Positions 7,457 to 15,790 are shown, counted from the stretch's first letter. The stretch: DNA of 22,554 nt from an uncultured Verrucomicrobiota bacterium (GCA_946481225.1 CAMLNJ010000002.1:1-22554); one strand, 5' to 3'. Translations and numbers: made by a program. Notes: generated by a model from the sequence alone, not told the origin.

Positions 7457-10033
7457 TTAAAGCAGTTCGAGCTGCGCCGTGTCGGCGGGGGCGACGGTGA
7501 GCTTTTTCTTCGGCTTGGCGACGGGCGCGGCGGGGAGCTCGACCGCGGTCTCGTCGCCCTCGAGCTTGGCCAAGATCGCGCGGGCGCGGTCGATCACGCT
7601 CGGAGGGAGGCCGGCGAGGCGCGCGACCTGGATGCCGAAGCTGCGCTCGGCGGCGCCGGAGACGACGCGGCGAAGGAAGACGATGTCGTCGTTCCACTCC
7701 TTCACCGCGACGCTGTAGTTGCGAAGTCGCGACAGGTGTTTCTCGAGCTGGGTCAGCTCCTGGTAGTGCGTGGCGAAGAGCGTGCGCGGGCCCTGGACCG
7801 GGTCGGCGTGGAGGTGCTCGACGACGGCCCAGGCGATGGAGAGGCCGTCGTAGGTCGAGGTGCCGCGGCCGATCTCGTCGAGGATGATGAGCGAGCGCGG
7901 GGTGGCGTGGTTGAGGATGTTGGCGGTCTCGTTCATCTCCACCATGAAGGTGGAGTTGCCGCGCGCGAGGTCGTCGCTCGCGCCGACGCGCGAGAAGACG
8001 CGGTCGACGAGGCCGAGGCGGCAGGCGCTCGCGGGCACCCAGGAGCCGACGTGGGCCATGAGGGCGATGAGCGCGATTTGCCGGATGTAGGTCGATTTGC
8101 CGGCCATGTTGGGGCCGGTGAGGAGGGCGAGTTGCTCGGCGGTGGATGAGAGCCGGGTGTCGTTGGGGACGAAGGCCTGCGAGCCGGCGGGGCGCGAAGG
8201 ATCGCGGAGCATCTGCTCGACGACGGGGTGGCGACCGGCGGTGATCTCGAGCACGGGCTCGTCGACGAACTCGGGCTGGCAGTAATCCCACTCGCGGGCG
8301 AGTTCGGCCCAGCCGGCGAGGACATCGAGCTCGGCGAGGGTTTGCGCGGTTTTCGCGAGGGCGATGGATTCGTCGAGGACGGCGGCGACGAGTTGAGCGA
8401 AGAGTTCCTGCTCGCGGGCGAGGGCGAGGTCGTCGGCGGAGAGGATTTCCTTTTCCTTCTGGCGAAGGGCGTCGGTGACGTAGCGTTCGCCGTTCACCGT
8501 GGTCTGGCGGCGGATGTAGTCGGCGGGGACGAGGTGTAGGTTGGCCTTGGTGATCTCGATGTAGTAGCCGAAATTGTTCGTGAATTTGACCTTCAGGCTG
8601 CGGATGCCGGTGCGGGCCTGCTCGGCCGTCTCGAGCTGGGAGAGCCAGGCGCGGTTGTCGGTCTTGAGCGAGTGGAGGCGGTCGAGCTCGGGGCAATGGC
8701 CGGAGCGGATGTAGCCGCCGTCGGCGAGATCGGCGGGGAGCTCGTCGCAGAGGGCGCGTTGCAGGAGATCGCGGAGGGCGGGGAGTTCTTGGATGTGGGA
8801 TTTGAAATCGGCGATCTGGGCGTCGCCGAAGGCGTCGAGGGCGGCGTGGAGCGAGGGAATCTGCCCGAGGGTGTCGCGAATGCCGCCGAGTTCGCGGGGA
8901 TTGCGGAGGCGGTTCTGGAGGCGGCCGAGGATGCGGGGAATGTCGCGGACGTTGGCGAGCGTGGAGCGGAGGTCGGAGAGGGGGCCGGGCGCGGCGCGGA
9001 GTGCGCCGACGGCGGCGCTGCGGCGGCGGATCTCGGAGAGGTCCTGCGGCGGGGCGGCGAGCCAGGTTTCGAGCAGGCGCGCTCCGGGAGCGGTGCGGGT
9101 GCGGTTGATCGCGGCGAGGAGCGAGCCGCTGCGTTCGCCACGCGTGGAGGTGAAAATCTCGAGGTTGCGCAGCGTGGCGGGGTCGAGGAGGAGCGTGGCG
9201 GAGCTGCGGTGGAGCTGTAGGCGGTGAAGGTTCTCGGGCTTGGCGCAGAGGTTTTCGGTGACGTAGAGGACGAGCGCGCCGGCCGGGCCGAGGGCGGCGT
9301 GGTCCTGCGGGATGCCGAAACCCTCGAGGTTGAGCACTTCAAGGGTGGATAGAACGGCGCGGAGGCCGGTGGCGGGCTCGAATTGGAAGGCGGGCAGTTC
9401 GGTGAGCGCGCGGCCGGCGGTGAATGTGGCGAGGTTGTGGAGGGCGGTCTGCTCGTGCGGGGCGGAGCGCCACTTTTCGAGCTGACCCTCGGGCAGGACG
9501 AGTTCGCGCGGGTCGAGCGCGGTGAGGACGGGGAGGAGATCGCCGGGGTCTTTTTCGGACGCGAGGCGGAACTCGCCGGTGGAGAGATCAAGCCAGGCGG
9601 CGTGGAGGCCCGAGCGGTCGGTGACGAGGGCGGCGAGGAAGTGGTTGCGCGAGGCGTCGAGCTGTTTGGCGTCGAGCGTAGTGCCGGGGGAGAGTATTCG
9701 GGTGACGGCGCGTTTGACGAGTTTGCCGGCGACGGCGGGCTCGGCTTGGTCGCAGATGGCGACCTTGCGCCCGGCGGTGAGGAGCTTGTTGACGTAGCCG
9801 TCGGCGGCATGGAAGGGCAGGCCGGCCATGGGATGGTCGCCCCGCTTGGTGAGGGTGAGGCCGAGGAGCCGGGATGCGTCGATGGCGTCGTCGAAGAAGA
9901 GCTCGTAAAAGTCGCCGAGGCGGAAGAGCAGGAGCGTGTCCTTCGGGAGGCCGCGCCGCACCTCGAAGTATTGCTGGAGCATCGGGGTGAGCTTGGGGGC
10001 GGGCGCGGCGGCGGAGGCGATGGCGTCGGACAT
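7457..10033 (-). CDS. mutS: DNA mismatch repair protein MutS
   Basis: MutS binds mismatches and small loops and starts repair as an ATP-driven sliding clamp. The chosen start gives 858 residues, normal for MutS. Seen: the mismatch-reading Phe-X-Glu motif in GDFYELFFDDA (FYE 42-44), the core MSH domains, Walker A GPNMAGKST (about 640-648), FMVEMNETANIL, Walker B with signature LDEIGRGTSTYDG (about 718-730), and the TLFATHYQELT switch. The frame is open about 96 codons further upstream, but that part has no MutS character; ATG 10033 sits about 17 codons before the conserved QQYFEVRRGL. No clear Shine-Dalgarno. It is convergent with the interrupted yfiR gene (27 nt apart) and divergent from rpsP. 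The C-terminal 30 residues are Lys/Ala/Pro-rich and variable. Confidence 0.97.
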   Translation of the reverse strand: MSDAIASAAAPAPKLTPMLQQYFEVRRGLPKDTLLLFRLGDFYELFFDDAIDASRLLGLTLTKRGDHPMAGLPFHAADGYVNKLLTAGRKVAICDQAEPAVAGKLVKRAVTRILSPGTTLDAKQLDASRNHFLAALVTDRSGLHAAWLDLSTGEFRLASEKDPGDLLPVLTALDPRELVLPEGQLEKWRSAPHEQTALHNLATFTAGRALTELPAFQFEPATGLRAVLSTLEVLNLEGFGIPQDHAALGPAGALVLYVTENLCAKPENLHRLQLHRSSATLLLDPATLRNLEIFTSTRGERSGSLLAAINRTRTAPGARLLETWLAAPPQDLSEIRRRSAAVGALRAAPGPLSDLRSTLANVRDIPRILGRLQNRLRNPRELGGIRDTLGQIPSLHAALDAFGDAQIADFKSHIQELPALRDLLQRALCDELPADLADGGYIRSGHCPELDRLHSLKTDNRAWLSQLETAEQARTGIRSLKVKFTNNFGYYIEITKANLHLVPADYIRRQTTVNGERYVTDALRQKEKEILSADDLALAREQELFAQLVAAVLDESIALAKTAQTLAELDVLAGWAELAREWDYCQPEFVDEPVLEITAGRHPVVEQMLRDPSRPAGSQAFVPNDTRLSSTAEQLALLTGPNMAGKSTYIRQIALIALMAHVGSWVPASACRLGLVDRVFSRVGASDDLARGNSTFMVEMNETANILNHATPRSLIILDEIGRGTSTYDGLSIAWAVVEHLHADPVQGPRTLFATHYQELTQLEKHLSRLRNYSVAVKEWNDDIVFLRRVVSGAAERSFGIQVARLAGLPPSVIDRARAILAKLEGDETAVELPAAPVAKPKKKLTVAPADTAQLELL

Positions 10034-10192
10034 GGCGGCGAAGTCGGCGAGATTTGCGACCGGACGCGCCACCAAAAGCACAAAAGACGCAAAAACTGGC
10101 GAAGCAGTCGCGGGAAGAGGTTCGCGCGGGAGGGGAGTCGGAGTTTGGATCAGGATGCCGAGAATTAGGACACCGCCCGGCGGAATGCCTTC

Positions 10193-10221
10193 TTGACACG
10201 GCCCGGAGCGGTCGGTGTTTT
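10193..10221 (+). promoter_or_regulatory. Candidate sigma70-type promoter for rpsP
   Basis: A perfect -35 hexamer TTGACA (10193-10198) is followed, after a 17-bp spacer, by TGTTTT (10216-10221), a weak -10 matching 3 of 6. Transcription would start near 10228 and give a leader of about 37 nt for rpsP. Confidence 0.45.
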
Positions 10222-10264
10222 CCAACCTTTTCCGAAATCTACAGCCCTCGTTCCTAGACCTTCC

Positions 10265-10522
10265 ATGGCCCTTAAAATCCGCCTCTCCCGCATCGGTTCC
10301 GCCCACAACCCCGTCTATCATGTGGTTGTCGCCGAAGCCCGTTCCCGCCGCGATGGCGCCGCCACCGAGATCCTCGGCACCTACAGCCCCCGGGCCAAGA
10401 AGGACGCCCTCACCTTGAAGGTTGACCGCGTCGACTACTGGCTCTCCAAGGGAGCGCTTCCGACCGACACGGCGAAGAGCCTGATCAAGAACGCGCGCAA
10501 GGCCGCCGCTCCGGCCGCCTGA
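10265..10522 (+). CDS. rpsP: 30S ribosomal protein S16
   Basis: S16 binds 16S rRNA in the 30S subunit body and aids assembly. The protein is 85 residues, the usual length, and starts MALKIRLSRIGSAHNPVYHV with the family's conserved opening, followed by EILGTYSPRAKK and VDYWLSKGALPTDTAKSLI. The tail is short and Ala-rich. The start is fixed by the conserved N-terminus. The codons favour C-ending forms, as expected for a highly expressed gene. First gene of an rpsP-trmD-rplS cluster; rimM, which often lies between rpsP and trmD, is not present. A hairpin follows the stop. Confidence 0.97.
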   Translation: MALKIRLSRIGSAHNPVYHVVVAEARSRRDGAATEILGTYSPRAKKDALTLKVDRVDYWLSKGALPTDTAKSLIKNARKAAAPAA

Positions 10523-10550
10523 TTCCGGTTCCAGCCATAGCCTTTTCGGC

Positions 10551-10583
10551 GCCTCGGATTCACTTCCGAGGCGTTTTTGTTTT
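10551..10583 (+). terminator. Intrinsic terminator between rpsP and trmD
   Basis: A perfect 8-bp stem GCCTCGGA (10551-10558) / TCCGAGGC (10565-10572) with loop TTCACT is followed by GTTTTTGTTTT. It ends 30 nt before trmD, so it probably reduces trmD-rplS expression relative to rpsP, or trmD has its own promoter. Confidence 0.8.
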
Positions 10584-10612
10584 CCGCATTAGCCACACAA
10601 GGCCTGTCCCCC

Positions 10613-11290
10613 ATGCCGCTTCAGATCGACGTGCTGACGCTTTTCCCGCGCATGCTCGACGGCTTTCTGGCCGAGAGCATTCTCGGCAAGGCCATCGAGG
10701 CGAAGCGCCTCGGCGTCACGGTGCATGACCTGCGCGCGTGGTGCACCGACAAGCACAAGACCGCCGATGATCGCCCCTTCGGCGGCGGCTCCGGCATGGT
10801 GATGAAGCCCGAGCCGGTGGTCGCGGCGATCGAGCAACTTCAGACGCCCGGCTGCCGGCGCATTTATCTGACGCCCGATGGTGTGCCGTTCAGCGAAAAA
10901 ATCGCGCGCGAACTCTCCACGCAGCAGCACTTGATCTTCCTCAGCGGCCATTACGAAGGCATCGACCAACGTATCCGCGACACGGTTATCGACCAGGAGA
11001 TCAGCATCGGCGACTACGTGCTCACGAACGGCACGTTGCCGGCCGCCGTGGTGATCGATGCGCTGGCGCGTTTCATCCCCGGCGTGCTTGGGGACGAAAA
11101 TTCGTTGACACACGAATCCTTCACCGGTCGTTTGCTCGACTTCCCGCAATACACGCGTCCCGCCGAATTTCGAGGTCAGTCCGTGCCGAAAGTGCTCCTT
11201 TCGGGCAACCACGCTGAGATCGAAAAGTGGCGATACGCCCGACGCGTGGAAAAAACCCGTCTCGTCCGTCCAGATTTACTCACAGACTAA
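10613..11290 (+). CDS. trmD: tRNA (guanine-N1)-methyltransferase TrmD
   Basis: TrmD methylates G37 next to the anticodon from S-adenosylmethionine, preventing +1 frameshifts. 225 residues. Seen: IDVLTLFPRML at the N-terminus, DRPFGGGSGMVMKPEP, FLSGHYEGIDQRI, the trefoil-knot SAM site SIGDYVLTNGTLPAAVVIDA, ARFIPGVLG with the conserved Arg, then ESFTGRLLDFPQYTRP, VPKVLLSGNHAEIEKWR and RLVRPDLL. Where other TrmD proteins have the catalytic Asp of DSF, this one has Glu (codon 11114-11116, residue 168). ATG 10613 matches the family N-terminus; an upstream in-frame start would cross the terminator. The rplS start follows after 18 nt, so the two are probably cotranscribed. Confidence 0.96.
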   Translation: MPLQIDVLTLFPRMLDGFLAESILGKAIEAKRLGVTVHDLRAWCTDKHKTADDRPFGGGSGMVMKPEPVVAAIEQLQTPGCRRIYLTPDGVPFSEKIARELSTQQHLIFLSGHYEGIDQRIRDTVIDQEISIGDYVLTNGTLPAAVVIDALARFIPGVLGDENSLTHESFTGRLLDFPQYTRPAEFRGQSVPKVLLSGNHAEIEKWRYARRVEKTRLVRPDLLTD

Positions 11291-11308
11291 CTTCCCCATT
11301 TTACCGTC

Positions 11309-11689
11309 ATGAATCCGATCATCAAAGAGATCACCGCCGCCCAGATCCGCACCGTTCCCTCCTTCAAGGTGGGCGACGGCGTCAAGGTGCACACCAAGGT
11401 CCGCGAGGGCGACAAAGAGCGCGTGCAGCTCTTCGCCGGCATCGTCATCGCCCGCAAGGGTCACGGCATCCACGAGACCTTCACGGTCCGCCGCATCAGC
11501 TACGGCGAGGGCGTCGAGCGCGTTTTCCCCGTCAACTCCCCCAACATCGAGAAGATCGAAGTTGATCGCGAGTCCGAGATCGGTCGCGCCCGCCTCTACC
11601 ACCTCCGCGACCTGAAGGGTAAGGCCGCCATGCAGGTGAACGTGAAGCGTTACGACAACGTCGCCGCCGCCGAGGCCGCCAGCGCCTGA
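11309..11689 (+). CDS. rplS: 50S ribosomal protein L19
   Basis: L19 sits at the 30S-50S interface. 126 residues, a normal length. Seen: [70 protein letters not shown] and the [15 protein letters not shown] hallmark. A short tail, [15 protein letters not shown], extends past the domain. C-ending codons dominate. The ATG is 18 nt after trmD, and a strong terminator begins 23 nt after the stop, so rplS ends the unit. Confidence 0.97.
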   Translation: MNPIIKEITAAQIRTVPSFKVGDGVKVHTKVREGDKERVQLFAGIVIARKGHGIHETFTVRRISYGEGVERVFPVNSPNIEKIEVDRESEIGRARLYHLRDLKGKAAMQVNVKRYDNVAAAEAASA

Positions 11690-11711
11690 GTTTGATACAG
11701 TTTCTATTTTC

Positions 11712-11745
11712 AAGCCCCGGAGTCGTCCGGGGCTTTTTTGTTTTT
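11712..11745 (+). terminator. Intrinsic terminator after rplS
   Basis: Stem AAGCCCCGG (11712-11720) / CCGGGGCTT (11727-11735) with loop AGTCGT, followed by TTTTGTTTTT. The rest of the 300-bp gap to tkt holds only a 12-bp palindrome CGGGTCGACCCG (11891-11902) of unknown role and no promoter I can call. Confidence 0.9.
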
Positions 11746-11989
11746 AGCGGCAGAGGCCGTCCCCTGCGCGCCCCGCGCCCAAGTCGGCTTCCGCATACCG
11801 GAGCTCGCGTCGATCGCGCACCCGCACAAAGCCGATTCATGAAGCGGTCTGTTCCCCGTCTGCACCTTTTTTCATGCCCTTTGTGCTTTTCGGGTCGACC
11901 CGCGGGTTTCTAGCTCTCGACCCTTAGTTTTTTCCGGACTCAACCCATCGTTCGTCACGACACCGACACACATCCAACCACTTTCCCAT

Positions 11990-13975
11990 ATGGCACTCGA
12001 CCTCGCTATCCTGTCCCAAGCCGCCAATCAGGCCCGTGGCCTCGCCATGGACGCCGTCCATAAGAGCAACTCCGGCCACCTCGGCCTGCCCCTCGGCGCC
12101 GCCGAGATCGGCGCCGCCCTCTACGGTGGCGCGCTCTCGCATTGCCCCAGCGCTCCCCGCTGGCTCAACCGCGACCGCTTCGTGCTCTCCGCCGGCCACG
12201 GCTCGATGTTCATCTACTCCTGGCTGCACCTCAGCGGCTACGATCTCCCCCTCGAGGAGGTGAAGAACTTCCGCCAACTCCACTCCAAGACCCCCGGCCA
12301 CCCGGAGTTCCACGAGACCCCTGGCGTCGAGTGCACCACCGGTCCCCTTGGTCAGGGCATCGCCAACGCCGTCGGCTTCGCCGTCTCAGGCAAGATGGCC
12401 GCCGCCCGTTTCAACACCGAGACCCACCAGATCTTCGACAGCCACGTCATCGCCCTCGCAGGCGACGGCTGTATGCAAGAAGGCGTCGCCTTGGAGGCTG
12501 TCTCCTTCGCCGCCCACCAGAAGCTGGACAACCTCATCCTCATTTTCGACTCCAACGACGTCACCCTCGACGCCATGGCCGCCAAGTCGCAGAACGACGA
12601 CTTCGCCAAGCGCTTCAAGGCCCTCGGCTGGAACGTCCAGGTCGTCGACGGCCATGATATCGCCCTCGTCGCCAAGGCCATCGCCAAGGCCAAGAAGGCC
12701 ACCGGCGCCCCCAACCTCATCATCGCCAAGACCACCATCGCCAAGGGCATCCCCGAGGTGGCCGGCACCAACAAGGGCCACGGAGAGGCCGGCGCGAAGT
12801 TCGTCGACGCCGCCCGCGTCAACCTCGGCCTTCCCGCCGACCAGCACTTCTTCGTCAGCCCCGAAGTCCGCGCCTACTTCGACGGACTCAAGAAGAAGTC
12901 CGAGCGCAACTACAAGAAGTGGAAGAAGCTCTTCGCCGAATGGGCCGCCGCCAACCCCGAGAAAGCCGCCCTCCTCGAGAGCGCCTCCGCCACCGTCACC
13001 GCCGACGATCTCCTCGCCACGATCCCGGCCTTCGCGCAGGACGTGAAGCTCGCTTCCCGCGCCGCCGGCCAGCAGGTGCTCCAGCCCCTTGCGGCCAAGC
13101 TGCCCCTCCTCATCGGCGGCTCGGCCGACCTCTACGGCTCGACCCTCAACTACATCGCCTCCGACAAGGACTTTGAGCCGACCAACACCGCCGGCCGCAA
13201 CATCCGCTTCGGCATCCGCGAGCACGCCATGGCCGCCATCGCCAACGGCCTCGCCTACGACGGTATCTTCAAGCCCTCCGTCGCGACCTTCCTGGTCTTC
13301 GCCGACTACTCGCGCCCCGCGATGCGCCTCGCTTCGCTCTGCAAGCTGCCCGTCACCTACATCTACACCCACGATTCCGTGGGCGTGGGCGAGGACGGCC
13401 CGACGCACCAACCGGTCGAGACCGTCTCCGGCCTCCGCGTTATTCCGAATCTCGACGTGATCCGTCCCGGTGATCCCGAGGAGACGGCCGGCGCCTTCGC
13501 CGCCGCCTTCAGCCGCACCGATGGTCCGACCCTCCTTGCGCTCTCCCGCCAGGCCATGCCGATTCTCAACGAGATCCCGGTCGAGACCCGTCGCAACGGT
13601 GTGCAACAGGGCGGCTACGTCGCCGTTCGCGAGACCGCCGAGCTGACCCACATCCTCCTCGCCACCGGCACGGAGCTCCACCTCGCGGTCGTCGCCGCCA
13701 AGCAGCTGGGCGCCGGCGCTCGCGTCGTCTCGATGCCCTCTTTCGAGCGCTTCAAGCGCCAGTCGGCCGAGTATCGCGAGAGCGTTCTCCCGAGCGGTTG
13801 CCGCAAGCGCGTCGCGATCGAGGCGGGCGTCACCGGCCTCTGGTATCAATTCGTGGGTCTCGACGGCAAGGTGGTCGGCATCGACCGCTTCGGCATCAGC
13901 GCCCCCGGCGGCACCGTGATGAAGGAACTCGGCATCACTGCCGAGGCCGTCGTCGCCGCCGCGCAGAGCCTCTGA
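11990..13975 (+). CDS. tkt: Transketolase
   Basis: Thiamine-diphosphate enzyme moving two-carbon units between sugar phosphates in the pentose phosphate pathway. 661 residues, the standard bacterial length. Catalytic and cofactor residues are visible: SNSGH (H30), LSAGHGSMF (H70), GPLGQG (118-123), the ThDP/metal motif from GDGCMQEG (158) to FDSND, GIREHAM with the cofactor-activating Glu at residue 411, and [18 protein letters not shown]. The C-terminal domain runs from about residue 540 ([18 protein letters not shown]). Normal members read NSGHPG where this one reads NSGHLG. Start ATG fits the conserved N-terminus. Codons are strongly C-ending, suggesting high expression. Alone between rplS and its own terminator. 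Confidence 0.97.
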   Translation: MALDLAILSQAANQARGLAMDAVHKSNSGHLGLPLGAAEIGAALYGGALSHCPSAPRWLNRDRFVLSAGHGSMFIYSWLHLSGYDLPLEEVKNFRQLHSKTPGHPEFHETPGVECTTGPLGQGIANAVGFAVSGKMAAARFNTETHQIFDSHVIALAGDGCMQEGVALEAVSFAAHQKLDNLILIFDSNDVTLDAMAAKSQNDDFAKRFKALGWNVQVVDGHDIALVAKAIAKAKKATGAPNLIIAKTTIAKGIPEVAGTNKGHGEAGAKFVDAARVNLGLPADQHFFVSPEVRAYFDGLKKKSERNYKKWKKLFAEWAAANPEKAALLESASATVTADDLLATIPAFAQDVKLASRAAGQQVLQPLAAKLPLLIGGSADLYGSTLNYIASDKDFEPTNTAGRNIRFGIREHAMAAIANGLAYDGIFKPSVATFLVFADYSRPAMRLASLCKLPVTYIYTHDSVGVGEDGPTHQPVETVSGLRVIPNLDVIRPGDPEETAGAFAAAFSRTDGPTLLALSRQAMPILNEIPVETRRNGVQQGGYVAVRETAELTHILLATGTELHLAVVAAKQLGAGARVVSMPSFERFKRQSAEYRESVLPSGCRKRVAIEAGVTGLWYQFVGLDGKVVGIDRFGISAPGGTVMKELGITAEAVVAAAQSL

Positions 13976-14032
13976 GCCTTTCGATTCCATCGATAACGAA
14001 GGGCCGAGCGCCCAAAGTATTATTTCTCGCAA

Positions 14033-14063
14033 AAGCGGGCCCTGTCGGGGCCCGCTTTTTTTT
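14033..14063 (+). terminator. Intrinsic terminator after tkt
   Basis: GCGGGCCC and GGGCCCGC form a perfect stem around TGTCG, preceded by AAAA and followed by eight T residues. It ends tkt, 58 nt after the stop codon. Confidence 0.93.
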
Positions 14064-14217
14064 AGCCGAAAACCGAAATTGCGCTGAAGCGCGGCGAGTA
14101 ATCGTGGTTTTCGGGTTCGGGTTAGGCTTGGGCGCGGCCCCGGTTTATTGAGCCCGAGTTTTGTGGTTCGATGAGCCAAGGACTCGGTCTTGAAGCGCTA
14201 CATTTTGCCGATATTCA

Positions 14218-14268
14218 CATACGGCGGGGCCTCGTTCTTCCCGCGACGGCCCCGTTCCTGGCCGTATG
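14218..14268. repeat. Strong interrupted hairpin in the tkt downstream gap
   Basis: CATACGGC (14218-14225) pairs with GCCGTATG (14261-14268), and GGGGCC (14226-14231) pairs with GGCCCC (14248-14253): 14 base pairs with a 7-nt bulge on the 3' arm. There is no T-tract, so it is not a terminator. Part of an unrecognised small RNA, or a palindromic repeat. Confidence 0.5.
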
Positions 14269-14321
14269 CCTTTCGCGGCCCGAGGGCGGGCGCGGCTGCT
14301 GTGACAGAGTTTAACCCAGAA

Positions 14322-14492
14322 ACGGCAGTTGTAACCACGGATTCCGGAATCGAGCTTCCGGGGCGCTGCGGCAGCGTGTTTCCATGGCGCGCTATGTATT
14401 GAGCAAGTATCTGGAGGGGAATTGGAAGTGGTTTTTTTATTATCCACTTTGGAGAGTGTCTCGTCTGTGGAATCCGTGGTTGTGACTGCCGT
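14322..14492. repeat. 171-bp element bounded by 24-nt inverted repeats (MITE-like or RNA)
   Basis: The left arm 14322-14345 and right arm 14469-14492 are inverted copies over 24 nt. The arms differ at three positions, each of which still gives a G-U pair in one RNA strand. The 123-nt interior has no gene, a small hairpin GCTGC-GGCAGC (about 14371) and AAGTGG...CCACTT around a T-rich loop (about 14427-14452). I see no clear target-site duplication, so a miniature transposable element is only one option; a structured RNA is the other. Confidence 0.5.
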
Positions 14493-14850
14493 CTCCGGCT
14501 AGGTCGTCGCGCGGGATCGGGCGTCGAAAACCGTTCGCGTCAGCAGCCGGCGGGGATATTTCTCCGACCGGCCGAACCCTTGATGTCATCGCGCCGGGGT
14601 GTCCGGCCGGAGGCATGTGGCAAATGCTTGGTGGGCGATTTGGGTTATGGCCGAAGGGCTTGGATAGAAAAGTATTATGCTCGATCATCCGGGCGGTTTT
14701 ATCACGGAATGTTGGCGGTTGATTTTTGGCGGGCATCGAGCCTCGACCGCTTGGACGCGGTTTGTATCAGGGCCATATAAATCCGTAAGATCGTGGATAG
14801 TTGATATTCGGGCTTGATAAAGCGGCGTCGTCCTCTTTTGTGGCGTCGCT

Positions 14851-15312
14851 ATGTTTAACGAACAACTCGCCAAGATCGAAAAGGCCAAGGCCGACATCGC
14901 CGCCGCCGAGGCCAAGCTCGCCGCCGACCGCGTCTCCGCGCTCGCCAAGCTCCCCGGTGATTTCGGCTATGATGATATCAATGCCTTTATCAAGGCGGTG
15001 AAGGCTGCTTACGGCAAGGGCGGCAAGGCCAGCAAGGGTAAGCCCGGCCGCAAGCCGAAGGCCGCCGCCGCTCCGAAGGCCGCCAAGAAGGGCAAGCGCG
15101 CCAAGATTACCGACGAGATCAAGGCTCAGGTGAAGGCCCTCGCCGAGGCGGGCAAGACCGGCCAAGAAATCGCCAAGGCCCTCGGGATCTCCGCTCCCAG
15201 CGTGCAGAACATCAAAAAGGCCTTTGGCTTGGTGAAGGCTCGCGGGGCGGCCTCTCCGGTCGAAGCCGCTCCCGCCGATGCCGCTCCCGTCGAAGCCGCG
15301 CCTGCGGTTTGA
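14851..15312 (+). CDS. Histone H1-like basic protein with a helix-turn-helix
   Basis: A 153-residue likely DNA-binding protein. Residues 1-45 form a charged Ala-rich helix (MFNEQLAKIEKAKADIAAAE...), probably coiled coil. Residues about 56-86 are a Lys/Ala/Gly/Pro tract (GKGGKASKGKPGRKPK then AAKKGKRAK) like histone H1 tails, including an AT-hook-like GRKPK. Residues about 87-130 form a resolvase-type HTH, ITDEIKAQVKALAEAGKTGQ then EIAKALGISAPSVQNIKKAFG. The tail is Ala/Pro/Glu-rich with repeated VEAAPA. I infer a nucleoid-associated protein; the family cannot be named with certainty. The ATG is supported by the codon pattern and good composition; no strong Shine-Dalgarno. Single gene with its own terminator. 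Confidence 0.85.
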   Translation: MFNEQLAKIEKAKADIAAAEAKLAADRVSALAKLPGDFGYDDINAFIKAVKAAYGKGGKASKGKPGRKPKAAAAPKAAKKGKRAKITDEIKAQVKALAEAGKTGQEIAKALGISAPSVQNIKKAFGLVKARGAASPVEAAPADAAPVEAAPAV

Positions 15313-15336
15313 GCGGATCGGATTCCATTTGATAAA

Positions 15337-15372
15337 TAAAAAGGCCCCCGACGAGTCGGGGGCCTTTTTATT
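15337..15372 (+). terminator. Intrinsic terminator after the H1-like gene
   Basis: AAAAAGGCCCCCGAC and GTCGGGGGCCTTTTT are perfect inverted arms of 15 nt around GA, ending in a T-run and starting 24 nt after the stop. The symmetric A and T runs mean it could act on both strands. Confidence 0.95.
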
Positions 15373-15490
15373 ATCATCGGCCGTTTTGCCGTGGAGCCTG
15401 CGCGGAGATGCCGGAGCGGTCATCCTAACTCTCAAGTAACAACATGAGAGGATCTCGAATCCAGTGGGTTATGAAGCCGTAAAGTTGGAT

Positions 15491-15539
15491 GGGCGCGTTC
15501 CTGCGCCCGTGGTTTGGGTTCGCGGGCGGACCGCGAACC
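15491..15539. repeat. Two adjacent hairpins in a non-coding gap
   Basis: GGGCGC (15491-15496) / GCGCCC (15503-15508), then GGTTCGCGG (15517-15525) / CCGCGAACC (15531-15539). They lie in the gap 15373-15790, which otherwise holds only another palindrome (15697-15713) and no gene I can support. The paired palindromes resemble REP/BIME clusters. Confidence 0.5.
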
Positions 15540-15696
15540 ACGCGCGGGAGGGACCCGGGCGTCCAGCGGGCGAAAACATCTCCGTTACTTCACTGCGTTG
15601 CCCGGGCTCGCCCCGGGGGGGGCGCTAGAACCGGCGATAGCCGCGACTCATCTCGAGCAACCTGCTGAACATCTGCTGATCGCGTCGGCCGCGTGA

Positions 15697-15713
15697 CGCA
15701 CCTTCCAGGTGCG
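15697..15713. repeat. CTTCCAG-centred palindrome
   Basis: CGCACCT (15697-15703) and AGGTGCG (15707-15713) close on TCC. The centre CTTCCAG matches the uvrA palindrome at 703-719 read on the other strand, while the stem bases differ but still pair, so the shape is kept. A short minus-strand frame (MLRQMVIATARKAH...) crosses it, but I do not call it a gene. Confidence 0.5.
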
Positions 15714-15790
15714 CCTTTCGGGCCGTCGCGATCACCATCTGCCTCAGCATCTTGCCTGATCTTTCGCCTGCGCTATCGCCCGATCTAGGG

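Larger units (their letters stand above)
14064..14850. other. 787-bp gap without a convincing gene
   Basis: Short reading frames on both strands (longest about 100 codons) have no family motifs, poor starts and skewed composition, so I call none. The stretch is less GC-rich than its surroundings in places (14380-14460 and 14640-14820). It holds the hairpin at 14218-14268 and the inverted-repeat element at 14322-14492. The last 150 bp must carry the promoter for the gene at 14851; TTGATA-like words occur near 14798 but no confident -10. Confidence 0.5.

Noticed and set aside
10034..10321. Upstream extension of the mutS frame by about 96 codons
   Set aside because: The added residues have no MutS character and overlap the rpsP promoter and start. 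ATG 10033 gives a normal length.
11891..11902. Perfect 12-bp palindrome CGGGTCGACCCG upstream of tkt
   Set aside because: Short GC palindromes are frequent at this composition and no promoter is placed beside it, so I do not call it an operator.
14190..14402. 70-codon plus frame in the gap after tkt
   Set aside because: It runs through the hairpin and the left inverted-repeat arm and has no recognisable domain.
13976..14850. Possible known RNA (6S, SRP, RNase P, tmRNA or tRNA) in the gap
   Set aside because: I looked for their conserved cores by eye and did not find them; only generic hairpins remain.
15625..15741. Short minus-strand frame MLRQMVIATARKAH... with a plausible ATG
   Set aside because: It is only about 40 codons from that ATG and crosses a palindromic repeat; no homology or ribosome site supports it. 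It could be a real small peptide, but I cannot show it.
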